A stretch of 64,000 nucleotides of DNA from positions 50,914,798 to 50,978,797 of the forward strand of contig CM055099.1 in assembly GCA_029204225.1 (NCBI GenBank). The letters run 5' to 3'. The stretch's first letter is position 1. Every line of letters begins with the position of its first letter. A program made the position numbers and the translations under genes. This document shows, piece after piece, positions 57,213-59,175 of the stretch. The notes beneath the pieces are model-generated. The model was given only the letters and a program-made list of their open reading frames with translations. It was not told the DNA's origin and searched no databases. The DNA comes from Diphasiastrum complanatum (lineage: Eukaryota > Streptophyta > Lycopodiopsida > Lycopodiales > Lycopodiaceae).

Positions 57213-59175
57213 ATAGAATAGCATAGAATATATTAATGTCTATAGAGTGCCCTTGGGCACATAAGATAAAGAAAAAGTACATCAGAAAGGAGCACTGTCC
57301 CTGCCAGACTTATTTCTATCAGCTAAAACTAAAAACAGAAATTAACTGAAAATAAAACCAAAGCTTAACCTCCAGCTATGGTCAAGTTTACATCATATGC
57401 AATTCGTTTTATGTAAACAAGATCTCACGTAACTGCCCTGCACCTCAATAGGATGCCTATAAATCAGTTCACGGTTAGTATGTATGTATATATAGTGTAC
57501 ATATTTGACTTTAAATAGTATTCCTAAATTGGAATAGCTTTTTTAAATGAATAAAGTAGAGAAATGACCCATTATTTTAGTCGAGAGTTATTCCTGTAAA
57601 AAAAAGAAATTCTTGATACCACCAAGCTACCACTCAAAGATATACTGAGAGGGATATTTGTGTTTTATGGTTAGTTTATTAAATTATTTTACGGTCTGAA
57701 ATGTGTTGTATGGTCCTGGATAAAGTTACAGCACTATGTAAACATAAAATTATAAGGCCACACGCATATATCGGTGTCCTTAATTCACATTATCATTTAC
57801 TTTACAGTGTTTAAGCTTTAGATATGCTTATAATTTTATTTGTGAGACATTTAATACACAATTTGCTAAAACGTGCGTATATTATGTGTTCTCTGGACAG
57901 TATCTTAAGTTCATGTATAATTTTTATCATGGAATATGTCAATATAAGCATGTGGTTATGCTGTTATAATCCTTCTAACATGTATCCAATTGAAATGTGT
58001 ATCATCTGTGGTTCTTCTGGGTCAACAGCAAAATGCTCAACAGCAATAATATTTGTATCTTGTGTAAGCAGCCCTAATTCATCCATCTTGTTTCTTCAGC
58101 TAATCAAGTGCATCCAAAAAATTGGTATCCCATCCCTCTCATTTTCTGCAAGCCATGGAGCATTTTACCTCAAGATGTTCCATGCCATCCGAAGCTTGCG
58201 GATTTTGCTAATTGTATGAAGAAAAAGGGTCGCGGGATGTCTATTTTTGTTTCCATCATGGAAGGCGACTATAAGGAAAAAGCTGAAGATGCACGACAAG
58301 CATGTCGTCTTCTTAGTAGTTATATCGACTACAAGAACTGTGAGGGAGTTGCTGAAATCATTGTAGCTAGGAACATTTGCGATGGGTTTCGTGGTATTGT
58401 CCAGACAATGGGGCTTGCAAATCTCAAACCAAATATTGTGTGCATGCGATACCCTGAAATCTGGAGGGAAGAAAAGTATAGTGATATTCCTGAGAATTTT
58501 GTCAGCATCATCAATGATTGTTCAACTGCAAATAAGGCGGTTGTGATTGTAAAAGGTCTTGACGAGTGGCCTGGTGAATTTCAAAAGCAATATGGCACAA
58601 TTGATTTGTACTGGATAGTTCGTGATGGTGGGCTTATGCTGCTTTTGTCTCAGTTGCTTAGAGCGAAGGATAGTTTTGAGAGCTGTAAAATTCAGGTGTT
58701 TTGTATAGCTGAAGAAGACACTGGGGCAGAGGAGCTTAAAAAAGATGTGAGAAAATTTCTTTATGATCTTCGTATGCAAGCAGAGGTTATTGTTGTGACC
58801 ATGAAATCATGGGAAGCACATCAAGAAGATCAAGGACCGGACACAGGAAGAGAAGATGCATTCGAGGCATTTTCAAAAGCAAGGAAGCGAATAGTTTCAA
58901 AATACACCGAATTAAAGAGGTCTAGTGGTAGTCAAATCTATTCTGAAGTGAATGAGCAGCAGGTTAATAAGTTTCTTTATACAACCCTCAAGCTAAACTC
59001 CATCATTCTAAGATACTCAAGGATGGCAGCAGTTGTTTTAGTTAGTTTACCACCCCCTCCACCAAAGCATCCTTCTTACTGCTACATGGAATATATGGAC
59101 TTGTTGGTCGACAACATTCCCAGACTTCTCATGGTACGTGGCTATGGACGGGATGTTATCACAATATTCACATGA
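8673..59175 (+). CDS. CCC1: Cation-chloride cotransporter, CCC1 orthologue (13 exons joined)
   Basis: An SLC12-family electroneutral symporter; Arabidopsis CCC1 co-transports Na+, K+ and Cl- and acts on endomembranes (TGN/early endosome). Joined exons: 8673-8803, 9079(or 9088, 9103)-9255, 10404-10485, 11514-11605, 33206-33320, 49374-49474, 49698-49759, 51514-51759, 51912-52026, 55438-55632, 55968-56368, 56604-56765, 58100-59175. All introns are GT-AG and all phases agree, giving 976-984 residues, close to the family's usual length. Visible landmarks are a divergent N-terminus, the [17 protein letters not shown] motif, TM1 ([20 protein letters not shown]), the [19 protein letters not shown] loop, [40 protein letters not shown], and the cytosolic domain ending RDVITIFT. 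No stop or frameshift was found. Introns 4 and 5 (21.6 and 16.1 kb) are swollen by TEs. Confidence 0.96.
9079..9255 (+). CDS. CCC1: CCC1 exon 2
   Basis: Acidic N-terminal segment ending in the conserved [19 protein letters not shown] motif. Three AG acceptors (exon starts 9,079, 9,088 or 9,103) all keep the frame, so the exact 5' edge is uncertain. The donor is AAAAG|GTACAG. Confidence 0.85.
9256..10403. other. CCC1 intron 2
   Basis: About 1.15 kb of AT-rich intron. No TE protein or repeat was recognised. GT-AG ends, with acceptor TTGATGCAG. Confidence 0.8.
10404..10485 (+). CDS. CCC1: CCC1 exon 3
   Basis: Encodes [20 protein letters not shown] and then AVTLGRPR, matching the family segment SPRDGEDISITQGHPK just before TM1. 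Acceptor TTGATGCAG, donor AGA|GTAAGC, phase 0 exit. Confidence 0.92.
10527..11248. mobile_element. 722-bp non-autonomous TIR DNA transposon in intron 3
   Basis: Flanked by a perfect 10-bp direct repeat GGTTACAATC (10,517-10,526 and 11,249-11,258), read as a target-site duplication. The termini are TTAG...CTAA. Both ends are rich in the palindromic motifs CGTTCCG/CGGAACG (10,540-10,565 and 11,183-11,240). No transposase is encoded. The TSD length suggests a Mutator-like element (9-10 bp), but the short TIR and subterminal motif arrays also resemble hAT elements (8-bp TSD). Confidence 0.75.
11514..11605 (+). CDS. CCC1: CCC1 exon 4 (TM1)
   Basis: Encodes [20 protein letters not shown] and [11 protein letters not shown]; this is the first transmembrane helix of the SLC12 permease domain. 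Acceptor TTTTGTGCAG, donor TCCTG|GTAAGT; the split Trp codon is completed by exon 5, 21.6 kb away. Confidence 0.95.
11606..12790. other. Intron 4, 5' part: nothing recognised
   Basis: About 1.2 kb of AT-rich intron sequence before the TE nest. No coding remnants or clear repeats were seen. Confidence 0.5.
12811..12965. repeat. GGACGCG-rich subterminal array (possible hAT left end)
   Basis: GC-rich block with many copies of GGACGCG/CGCGTCC and GTCCGGACACGGACGC in otherwise AT-rich surroundings, bordered on the left by ATATATATA. Dense short motifs near the termini are typical of hAT elements. A similar block lies at 23,846-23,936. The shared GCGTCCGGACACGGAC string is in direct, not inverted, orientation, so pairing the two as ends of one element is unproven. 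Confidence 0.5.
13020..13517. repeat. Compound (GA)n/(GT)n microsatellite cluster
   Basis: Runs of GA (about 13,081-13,131, 13,278-13,322 and 13,478-13,517) alternate with GT runs (13,143-13,185, 13,214-13,238, 13,450-13,477). Long Ser/Leu or Arg/Glu open frames across it are artefacts. The last GA run abuts the hAT transposase ATG. Confidence 0.95.
13371..13421. repeat. Interstitial telomere-like TTTAGGG motifs
   Basis: Several TTTAGGG units and near-units (the plant telomere repeat) are clustered upstream of the transposase gene. Shorter CCCTAAACCCTAAA motifs recur at about 23,473, 26,380 and 27,633. Confidence 0.8.
13518..16640 (+). pseudogene. hAT-superfamily transposase gene, decayed, with introns
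   Basis: Domains in order: a BED-type zinc finger (RCFFCRKQF...RVRAHLGG, 13,560-13,635); a Pro/Ala/Ser low-complexity linker (13,700-14,090); the DUF659-like RNase H core with [20 protein letters not shown] (14,371-14,430) and, after an intron (about 14,562-14,691), [20 protein letters not shown]; a middle region with [10 protein letters not shown]; and the hAT dimerisation region ([36 protein letters not shown]), then an acidic tail. Defects: a frameshift at the seven-G run (about 13,630), stops TAG TAG near 15,199-15,204, and a frame slip near the C-EQNWS motif (about 15,990-16,015). It was once an autonomous element and is now broken. Confidence 0.9.
16846..16982 (-). repeat. 3' LTR (or part) of the gypsy element
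   Basis: Shares TTAGGCCCGCCATGGCT, CTTGCCCTGTTGGTCATGTA and AGCACTGGTTACGAGCT with 21,448-21,562, and has TGTTA...TAACA ends. The repeat may extend left to about 16,729. Confidence 0.65.
16990..17480 (-). pseudogene. Gypsy integrase C-terminus (GPY/F) and chromodomain
   Basis: Minus-strand blocks: [20 protein letters not shown] (the GPY/F module of Ty3 integrase) and then a chromodomain-like segment ([20 protein letters not shown]) ending in [11 protein letters not shown]. Stops separate the blocks. A C-terminal chromodomain marks chromoviruses, in which it directs integration to chromatin. Confidence 0.85.
17481..18265 (-). pseudogene. Gypsy integrase core with HHCC zinc finger
   Basis: Minus strand. 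The zinc-binding region has H...H then VASC-stop-KC (stop inside the CxxC) near 18,133. The catalytic core follows: [12 protein letters not shown] (first Asp), [15 protein letters not shown] (second Asp) and [20 protein letters not shown] (Glu). The core is open over about 203 codons (17,481-18,092), so the DDE triad looks intact, but flanking stops break the polyprotein. Confidence 0.9.
18267..19123 (-). pseudogene. Gypsy RNase H and spacer
   Basis: The minus strand encodes [20 protein letters not shown] and [20 protein letters not shown], typical of the Ty3 RNase H first Asp/Glu region; [20 protein letters not shown] follows after a frameshift. 18,267-18,650 is an acidic spacer ([18 protein letters not shown]) with no assigned domain. 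Confidence 0.85.
19136..20149 (-). pseudogene. Gypsy reverse transcriptase
   Basis: Open over 337 codons on the minus strand. Motifs in order: [60 protein letters not shown] and the catalytic [12 protein letters not shown], then [19 protein letters not shown]. This domain is uninterrupted; breaks lie on both sides. Confidence 0.93.
20348..20704 (-). pseudogene. Gypsy aspartic protease region
   Basis: The minus strand carries [20 protein letters not shown], the retropepsin D(S/D)GATHNFI active-site block of plant chromoviruses. Upstream residues ([16 protein letters not shown]) are the gag-protease linker; no CCHC zinc knuckle was found. Confidence 0.85.
20705..21447. other. Non-coding leader of the gypsy element
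   Basis: No gag ORF is recognisable here although this is where gag should lie. Either gag was lost by deletion or this is LTR/UTR sequence. Confidence 0.4.
21448..21562 (-). repeat. 5' LTR fragment of the gypsy element
   Basis: Partial match to 16,846-16,982 with small indels, ending GAGCTTGTAACA. It appears shorter than its partner. Confidence 0.6.
21563..21790 (+). other. Open reading stretch after the gypsy element (possible displaced hAT 3' exon)
   Basis: About 75 codons read open directly after the LTR ([20 protein letters not shown] ... DDFLSTDL-stop). Composition (Pro, Asp, Gln rich) resembles hAT C-terminal tails, so it may be the transposase 3' end separated by the gypsy insertion. 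No motif proves it. Confidence 0.3.
21957..22026. repeat. (GA)n microsatellite
   Basis: About 35 uninterrupted GA units. The long Ser-Leu open frame on the opposite strand is an artefact. Confidence 0.97.
22027..22733. other. Intron 4 sequence, unassigned
   Basis: 22,080-22,250 is rich in ACCATAA/CCCTAA-like words. 22,340-22,733 is GC-richer with many CGAC/GTCCG words. No TE domain was recognised. Confidence 0.35.
22734..22898. repeat. Direct duplication, 113-bp spacing
   Basis: CATAAGTAATTAGTAAGCTG begins at 22,734 and again at 22,847, and each copy continues for about 50 bp (TTGAAGTTCATCCGG...CCGATCTCATC). It lies directly before the captured receptor-kinase fragment. Confidence 0.85.
22903..23304 (+). 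pseudogene. CRINKLY4-type receptor-kinase ectodomain fragment (captured)
   Basis: About 130 codons read open and match the end of the CRINKLY4/ACR4 extracellular region. Two 'crinkly' repeats are seen (GGKFHECG...TPVCWG and [20 protein letters not shown]), then [18 protein letters not shown] and the start of the TNFR-like Cys-rich module ([18 protein letters not shown]). ACR4 has the same order (VVGGKFYACG, LAAGNYFTCG, VCWG, SPGLC, CPPGT, ICLPCSTSCPPGMY). Signal peptide, the other repeats, the TM segment and the kinase are absent, and it stops just after the match ends. Lying inside a TE nest within another gene's intron, it is a captured or duplicated gene fragment, not a functional receptor. 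Confidence 0.85.
23327..23458. repeat. Short direct repeats (GAGAGCTTGTCACTCTTCTG)
   Basis: GAGAGCTTGTCACTCTTCTG followed by GTGAGC occurs twice (about 23,335 and 23,391), with a partial third copy (CTCTGGTGAGCATTCACTTC). Confidence 0.8.
23846..23936. repeat. GGACGCG-rich array (possible hAT right end)
   Basis: Dense CGCGTCC/GACGCGG words, bordered on the right by a TATATATA run. Similar in composition to 12,811-12,965 and possibly the other end of the element carrying the decayed hAT transposase. Confidence 0.45.
23956..24220. mobile_element. 265-bp hAT-like MITE with GGTACC subterminal repeats
   Basis: Ends are CATAG...CTATG, flanked by ATATATAT and ATATATAC (7 of 8 match). Both ends carry clustered GGTACC/GGTACCGC palindromes around an AT-rich centre. 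It has no coding capacity. It belongs to the same family as the elements at 24,465-28,667 and 59,893-60,716. Confidence 0.8.
24818..26066 (+). pseudogene. BED zinc finger plus AT-hook protein of the hAT-like element
   Basis: Start ATG at 24,818, but codon 3 is TAG. The open frame then gives [17 protein letters not shown], a BED finger ([20 protein letters not shown] with a distal Cys), a long Pro-rich linker with acidic patches (25,200-25,690), one frameshift near 25,685, and a basic region with two AT-hooks (RKRPGRPN and RRRGRPRR, about 25,750-25,840), ending in an acidic Ser/Glu tail at 26,066. The BED finger plus linker resembles the N-terminus of hAT transposases, but the catalytic core is missing. 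It may be a transposase-derived accessory DNA-binding protein. The two lesions suggest it is no longer functional. Confidence 0.75.
26185..27430. repeat. Tandem block copy 1 within the hAT-like element
   Basis: Begins GCGTGTGTCGCTCTGTATAT and ends near ACTATATAAAAGGCAATTAT plus A-rich sequence. It is repeated in direct orientation at 27,438-28,578, including a telomere-like CCCTAAACCCTAAA motif, the minus-strand ORF and a CCCATGTG-rich stretch. Confidence 0.85.
26661..26981 (-). pseudogene. Charged ORF in tandem block, copy 1
   Basis: Minus strand from ATG 26,981: [11 protein letters not shown], then the highly charged helical stretch [20 protein letters not shown], then EIGMNFTQR and an in-frame TAG (26,772-26,774), after which [20 protein letters not shown] continues to the stop at 26,661. 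Function unknown; the composition suggests a coiled coil. It converges on the BED/AT-hook gene, so the element had a two-gene layout. Confidence 0.5.
27438..28578. repeat. Tandem block copy 2 within the hAT-like element
   Basis: Direct repeat of 26,185-27,430 with scattered substitutions and one internal rearrangement (an added GGGGGCAGGGGCC segment near 28,077 and loss of part of the coiled-coil coding region). Confidence 0.85.
27913..28190 (-). pseudogene. Charged ORF in tandem block, copy 2
   Basis: Minus-strand counterpart of 26,661-26,981. The C-terminal part [20 protein letters not shown]...EGEESVEDP reads without the stop found in copy 1, but the upstream coiled-coil portion is shortened and replaced by an Ala/Pro-rich stretch ([10 protein letters not shown]). 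Function unknown. Confidence 0.45.
28700..30231 (-). mobile_element. LINE relic, RT portion (antisense), cut by gypsy insertion
   Basis: The minus strand encodes [21 protein letters not shown] (about 29,970-30,060), matching the RT of the LINEs in intron 5. 29,390-29,600 (GCAAACTCGGCAAGGATGAT...) aligns with 35,097-35,290 of the second LINE. Multiple stops. The + strand left part (28,700-29,100) has no recognisable coding. The right edge abuts the gypsy LTR at 30,232. It is the most decayed member of the LINE family here. Confidence 0.8.
30232..30650 (-). repeat. Probable 3' LTR of gypsy relic 2
   Basis: Starts TGTTACGG and ends CCCTAACA (TG...CA), with a CTCTCCCCCTT polypurine-tract complement directly inside. 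419 bp. No partner LTR is left in the window. Confidence 0.65.
30660..30850 (-). pseudogene. Chromodomain remnant of gypsy relic 2
   Basis: The minus strand shows fragments comparable to the intact chromodomain at 48,420-48,506 (DEDTW, LRLRFP), split by frameshifts. Confidence 0.55.
30848..31843 (-). pseudogene. RNase H fused in frame to integrase C-terminus
   Basis: One open frame of 331 codons. It begins in the RT/RNase H connection ([16 protein letters not shown]), continues through RNase H ([57 protein letters not shown]), then jumps straight to the integrase C-terminal region ([14 protein letters not shown]...) and GPY/F-like [18 protein letters not shown]. The integrase zinc finger and DDE core are missing. 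The deletion kept the reading frame. Confidence 0.88.
31844..32400 (-). pseudogene. Gypsy relic 2 RT fragments
   Basis: Minus-strand RT pieces broken by stops: the FLDD-containing region near 31,930-31,975 ([11 protein letters not shown]-like, in a broken frame) and the start near [18 protein letters not shown]. Similar in order to 47,140-47,809. Confidence 0.75.
32640..32990 (-). pseudogene. Gypsy relic 2 protease region
   Basis: The minus strand contains [16 protein letters not shown] and, upstream, an active-site remnant near 32,880-32,920 (DDGSTHNFI-like, interrupted). It matches the protease tail of the element at 46,404. Confidence 0.75.
33206..33320 (+). CDS. CCC1: CCC1 exon 5
   Basis: Encodes [20 protein letters not shown] and [18 protein letters not shown] (TM2 and the following loop). 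Acceptor TTGCTGCAG, donor AAG|GTGCGC. It sits between two TE-filled introns yet is fully intact. Confidence 0.96.
33321..33850. other. Intron 5, 5' part: nothing recognised
   Basis: AT-rich intron sequence before the LINE array; no repeat or coding remnant seen. Confidence 0.5.
33855..33930. repeat. (GA)n(GAAA)n microsatellite at LINE 3' end
   Basis: About 22 GA units, then about 8 GAAA units, directly joined to the LINE 3' terminus at 33,931. Confidence 0.95.
33950..33963 (-). repeat. LINE copy A 3'-terminal hairpin
   Basis: AAGCCAAAAGGCAT on +, a short stem-loop with an AAAA loop (one mismatch) just inside the 3' terminus. The equivalent in the other copies is at 38,587, 43,708 and 57,247. 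Confidence 0.7.
34267..35819 (-). pseudogene. LINE copy A ORF2, RT palm to C-terminus
   Basis: The minus strand has [20 protein letters not shown] and the catalytic LYADDVVLL (YADD) in 35,511-35,819, then thumb and C-terminal region in broken frames ([35 protein letters not shown]-like) and a Cys-rich knuckle region near 34,620. Several frameshifts. Confidence 0.85.
35862..36908 (-). pseudogene. LINE copy A ORF2, endonuclease-RT linker and RT fingers
   Basis: Open over 348 codons on the minus strand. It contains [59 protein letters not shown] and [17 protein letters not shown], the RT blocks preceding the YADD box; a stop separates it from the palm. Confidence 0.88.
36932..37725 (-). pseudogene. 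LINE copy A APE-type endonuclease
   Basis: Minus-strand fragments FMETHES (catalytic Glu), [28 protein letters not shown] and [15 protein letters not shown] (SVVDY and the terminal His region), in several frames. This is the apurinic-endonuclease-like domain that nicks the target. Confidence 0.82.
37749..38513 (-). pseudogene. LINE copy A ORF1 (coiled coil, RNA-binding)
   Basis: The minus strand begins [21 protein letters not shown] heptad-like coiled coil follows ([20 protein letters not shown]...), then VRGI, an RRM-like region ([20 protein letters not shown]) and the tail [20 protein letters not shown]. One in-frame stop follows KAYNI near 38,094. Layout as in L1-type ORF1 proteins. Confidence 0.82.
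38517..38572. repeat. AAG/GA/ATTAGA microsatellite between LINE copies A and B
   Basis: GAAGAAGAGG, GAGAGAGAGA and (ATTAGA)n-type repeats join the 5' end of copy A to the 3' end of copy B. Confidence 0.9.
38587..38600 (-). repeat. LINE copy B 3'-terminal hairpin
   Basis: GTACCCGAGGGCAC on +; six pairs (one G-U in the RNA sense) around a two-base loop, at the same distance from the terminus as in the other copies. Confidence 0.75.
38797..40566 (-). pseudogene. LINE copy B ORF2, RT and C-terminal domain
   Basis: 589 uninterrupted codons on the minus strand: [60 protein letters not shown], the catalytic [11 protein letters not shown], thumb ([10 protein letters not shown]), [20 protein letters not shown], and a C-terminal zinc knuckle (CQCCSLQ...DEFHFIFRC). 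The RT block GQAGF..ySTTD differs from the QxAFxxGR motif usual in plant L1 elements, so I leave the clade open. Confidence 0.92.
40567..42144 (-). pseudogene. LINE copy B ORF2, APE endonuclease and linker
   Basis: Minus strand: [20 protein letters not shown] (catalytic Glu) and [20 protein letters not shown] in 42,144-41,779; [34 protein letters not shown] and [18 protein letters not shown] in 41,920-40,757. The two frames overlap at a frameshift near 41,860-41,900. A second shift lies near 40,757-40,800 and a TGA near 40,592 precedes the RT ORF. Confidence 0.88.
42262..43257 (-). pseudogene. LINE copy B ORF1
   Basis: ATG at 43,257 on the minus strand ([17 protein letters not shown]). A Ser/Thr/Pro-rich N-terminus is followed by a coiled coil ([20 protein letters not shown], then after an in-frame TAG near 42,882, [20 protein letters not shown] and [20 protein letters not shown]), [20 protein letters not shown], an RRM-like block ([20 protein letters not shown]) and the tail [16 protein letters not shown]. 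About 330 codons. Confidence 0.85.
43448..43538. repeat. AGAGATCCGTC repeats in LINE copy B 5' UTR
   Basis: AGAGATCCGTC occurs four times (twice with CATGCT following) in about 90 bp at the 5' end of copy B; nearby AGATGTCCG words form a second set. Confidence 0.8.
43535..43623. repeat. 14-bp inverted repeat around the LINE copy B 5' end
   Basis: CGTCTGTTAGGACC (43,535-43,548) and its exact complement GGTCCTAACAGACG (43,610-43,623) enclose 61 bp. The right arm abuts the (GA)n tract that starts the next LINE copy. Confidence 0.85.
43623..43687. repeat. (GA)n microsatellite at LINE copy C 3' end
   Basis: About 31 GA units joined directly to the LINE 3' terminus. Confidence 0.95.
43688..44040 (-). 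mobile_element. LINE copy C, 3' end joined to an ORF1 fragment
   Basis: 43,688-43,900 is a LINE 3' end with the hairpin ATGCCAAAAGGCAT (43,708-43,721). 43,915-44,035 read on the minus strand gives [20 protein letters not shown] and [15 protein letters not shown], the C-terminus of ORF1 (compare 37,750-37,870). ORF2 between them is missing, so the copy is internally deleted. Confidence 0.85.
44042..44526 (+). pseudogene. Gypsy integrase fragment (sense)
   Basis: The + strand reads [20 protein letters not shown] (with the DDE Glu), [33 protein letters not shown], and the GPY/F-like [20 protein letters not shown]. Open over about 160 codons. No LTR or other pol domain adjoins it; LINE fragments flank both sides, so it is an isolated piece inserted in or recombined with LINE sequence. 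Confidence 0.88.
44527..44790 (-). pseudogene. LINE endonuclease fragment (antisense half of an inverted copy)
   Basis: The minus strand reads [15 protein letters not shown] (compare [17 protein letters not shown] of copy A), then [40 protein letters not shown]. It continues the endonuclease encoded on the + strand at 45,063-45,644, so the two halves of one copy now point at each other. Confidence 0.8.
44935..45645 (+). pseudogene. LINE ORF1 tail and endonuclease N-terminus (sense half)
   Basis: On the + strand, 44,935-45,062 aligns to the ORF1/ORF2 junction of copy A, and 45,063-45,644 is open for 193 codons: [40 protein letters not shown] (catalytic Glu), [46 protein letters not shown]...[10 protein letters not shown]. 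It stops just where the antisense fragment at 44,527-44,790 takes up the same protein. Confidence 0.85.
45720..46135 (+). other. Probable 5' LTR/leader of the sense gypsy element
   Basis: Non-coding, ends just before the gag ATG. It contains GGCCCCACGTGTCC and long T-rich tracts. No matching 3' LTR copy is left (the 3' side is cut off by LINE sequence at about 48,570), so the ends are not proven. Confidence 0.4.
46149..47117 (+). pseudogene. Gypsy gag fused to protease C-terminus
   Basis: ATG 46,149 gives [18 protein letters not shown] and a coiled-coil-like stretch ([20 protein letters not shown]). A TGA at about 46,398 interrupts it, then the retrotransposon gag core follows ([34 protein letters not shown]-like). 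At about 46,735-46,765 gag passes directly into the protease tail ([20 protein letters not shown]). The CCHC knuckle and the protease active site are lost by an in-frame deletion. The frame stays open to 47,117. Confidence 0.85.
47138..47809 (+). pseudogene. Gypsy reverse transcriptase (sense)
   Basis: Open for 223 codons: [60 protein letters not shown] and the catalytic [20 protein letters not shown], ending [13 protein letters not shown]-stop. The thumb, RNase H and most of integrase that should follow are missing. Confidence 0.92.
47810..48095 (+). pseudogene. Gypsy integrase remnant
   Basis: [15 protein letters not shown] (start of the post-DDE integrase region) is followed by frameshifted sequence corresponding to YGFQPRSP and the [20 protein letters not shown] block. 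The deletion joins the RT end directly to this point. Confidence 0.75.
48096..48506 (+). pseudogene. Gypsy integrase GPY/F module and chromodomain
   Basis: Open for about 136 codons: [40 protein letters not shown], then a complete chromodomain ([46 protein letters not shown]-stop). The DTW aromatic and acidic residues of the fold are present. Confidence 0.88.
48570..48885 (-). pseudogene. LINE RT fragment
   Basis: The minus strand reads [50 protein letters not shown], matching copy A at about 35,220-35,390. Truncated at both ends; it cuts off the 3' LTR of the gypsy element. Confidence 0.85.
48886..49373. other. Intron 5, 3' part: nothing recognised
   Basis: AT-rich intron sequence up to the exon 6 acceptor TTCATTTGCAG. 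Confidence 0.6.
49374..49474 (+). CDS. CCC1: CCC1 exon 6
   Basis: Encodes [20 protein letters not shown] and [13 protein letters not shown] plus a split Met codon. The [13 protein letters not shown] loop is diagnostic of plant CCCs. Donor CTAT|GTAAGA. Confidence 0.97.
49698..49759 (+). CDS. CCC1: CCC1 exon 7
   Basis: Encodes [20 protein letters not shown]. Acceptor AATGGCAG, donor AAAG|GTAATG. Matches the family segment [19 protein letters not shown]. Confidence 0.96.
49760..51311. other. CCC1 intron 7, upstream part: nothing recognised
   Basis: About 1.55 kb of AT-rich intron with no TE protein or repeat recognised. Confidence 0.6.
51312..51517. repeat. 103-bp tandem duplication including the exon 8 splice acceptor
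   Basis: TATGGGTATGACAATGTGCA begins at 51,312 and again at 51,415. The copies continue nearly identically through AAGATAATCAGCTGTACC to the acceptor, CTGTTCTACAG (AG at 51,409-51,410) and CTGCTCTACAG (AG at 51,512-51,513). Only the second keeps the CCC1 frame. Confidence 0.95.
51514..51759 (+). CDS. CCC1: CCC1 exon 8
   Basis: Encodes [60 protein letters not shown] and [10 protein letters not shown] (extracytosolic loop and two TM helices). The donor CCAC|GTACGT is in phase with exon 9. Confidence 0.95.
51912..52026 (+). CDS. CCC1: CCC1 exon 9
   Basis: Encodes [37 protein letters not shown] and a split Glu codon. Acceptor TTTGCAG (the next AG, three bases on, would break the frame); donor TTGA|GTAAGC. 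Confidence 0.94.
52027..55437. other. CCC1 intron 9 (3.4 kb): repeat-bearing, no TE protein recognised
   Basis: 53,400-53,730 carries imperfect repeats (CAAGCAAGCCG...TGACTTAC(G/A)TCA(A/G)ACTTAAC). 53,831-54,007 is a minisatellite. 54,480-54,600 is a GTGGC/GCTGGC-rich stretch that reads as an Ala/Val/Gly string on +. These look like parts of an unclassified LTR-type element, but no pol domain proves it. Confidence 0.45.
53831..54007. repeat. 59-bp minisatellite, three units
   Basis: Units start TCCCAACAACATAC at 53,831, 53,890 and 53,949 and share GACCGAATGG(T/C)CCTGACGAC and ACATACCA. The period is exactly 59 bp. Confidence 0.93.
55438..55632 (+). CDS. CCC1: CCC1 exon 10
   Basis: Encodes [40 protein letters not shown] and [20 protein letters not shown], ending LLTN plus a split Arg. 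The ion-site-proximal motif [16 protein letters not shown] is fully conserved. Confidence 0.97.
55968..56368 (+). CDS. CCC1: CCC1 exon 11
   Basis: Encodes [60 protein letters not shown] and [20 protein letters not shown]. Four TM helices of the permease core. Acceptor TTGACCAG, donor ATTG|GTAAAA. Confidence 0.97.
56604..56765 (+). CDS. CCC1: CCC1 exon 12
   Basis: Encodes [40 protein letters not shown] and [13 protein letters not shown] (last TM helix and start of the cytosolic tail). The donor is GGAG|GTCTCTCTC, an atypical 5' splice site formed by a (CT)n run. The Ala codon is completed by exon 13 and gives the conserved [20 protein letters not shown]. Confidence 0.93.
56766..57175. other. 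CCC1 intron 12, first part
   Basis: Begins with GT(CT)n. If not spliced, the frame stays open to a stop at about 56,974. No other feature seen. Confidence 0.7.
57176..57230. repeat. (GA)n then GAATA-type microsatellite at LINE copy D 3' end
   Basis: GA run followed by AAAGAATAGAATAGCATAG, directly joined to a LINE 3' terminus. Confidence 0.93.
57231..57395 (-). mobile_element. LINE copy D, 3' end only (5'-truncated)
   Basis: TATTAATGTCTATAGAGTGC followed by CCTTGGGCACATAAGATAAA and, near 57,360, AAGCTTAACCTCCAGCT matches the 3' end of copy B (38,573-38,720). The hairpin GTGCCCTTGGGCAC lies at 57,247-57,260. A short, antisense, 5'-truncated insertion typical of target-primed reverse transcription. 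Confidence 0.9.
57396..58099. other. CCC1 intron 12, last part: nothing recognised
   Basis: AT-rich sequence ending in the acceptor TTTCTTCAG. Confidence 0.65.
58100..59175 (+). CDS. CCC1: CCC1 exon 13 (C-terminal cytosolic domain, stop)
   Basis: 357 codons and TGA. Encodes [120 protein letters not shown] and RDVITIFT. This is the SLC12 C-terminal domain, which regulates transport and dimer assembly in the family. It is close to full identity with the family pattern, with no lesions. Confidence 0.98.
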
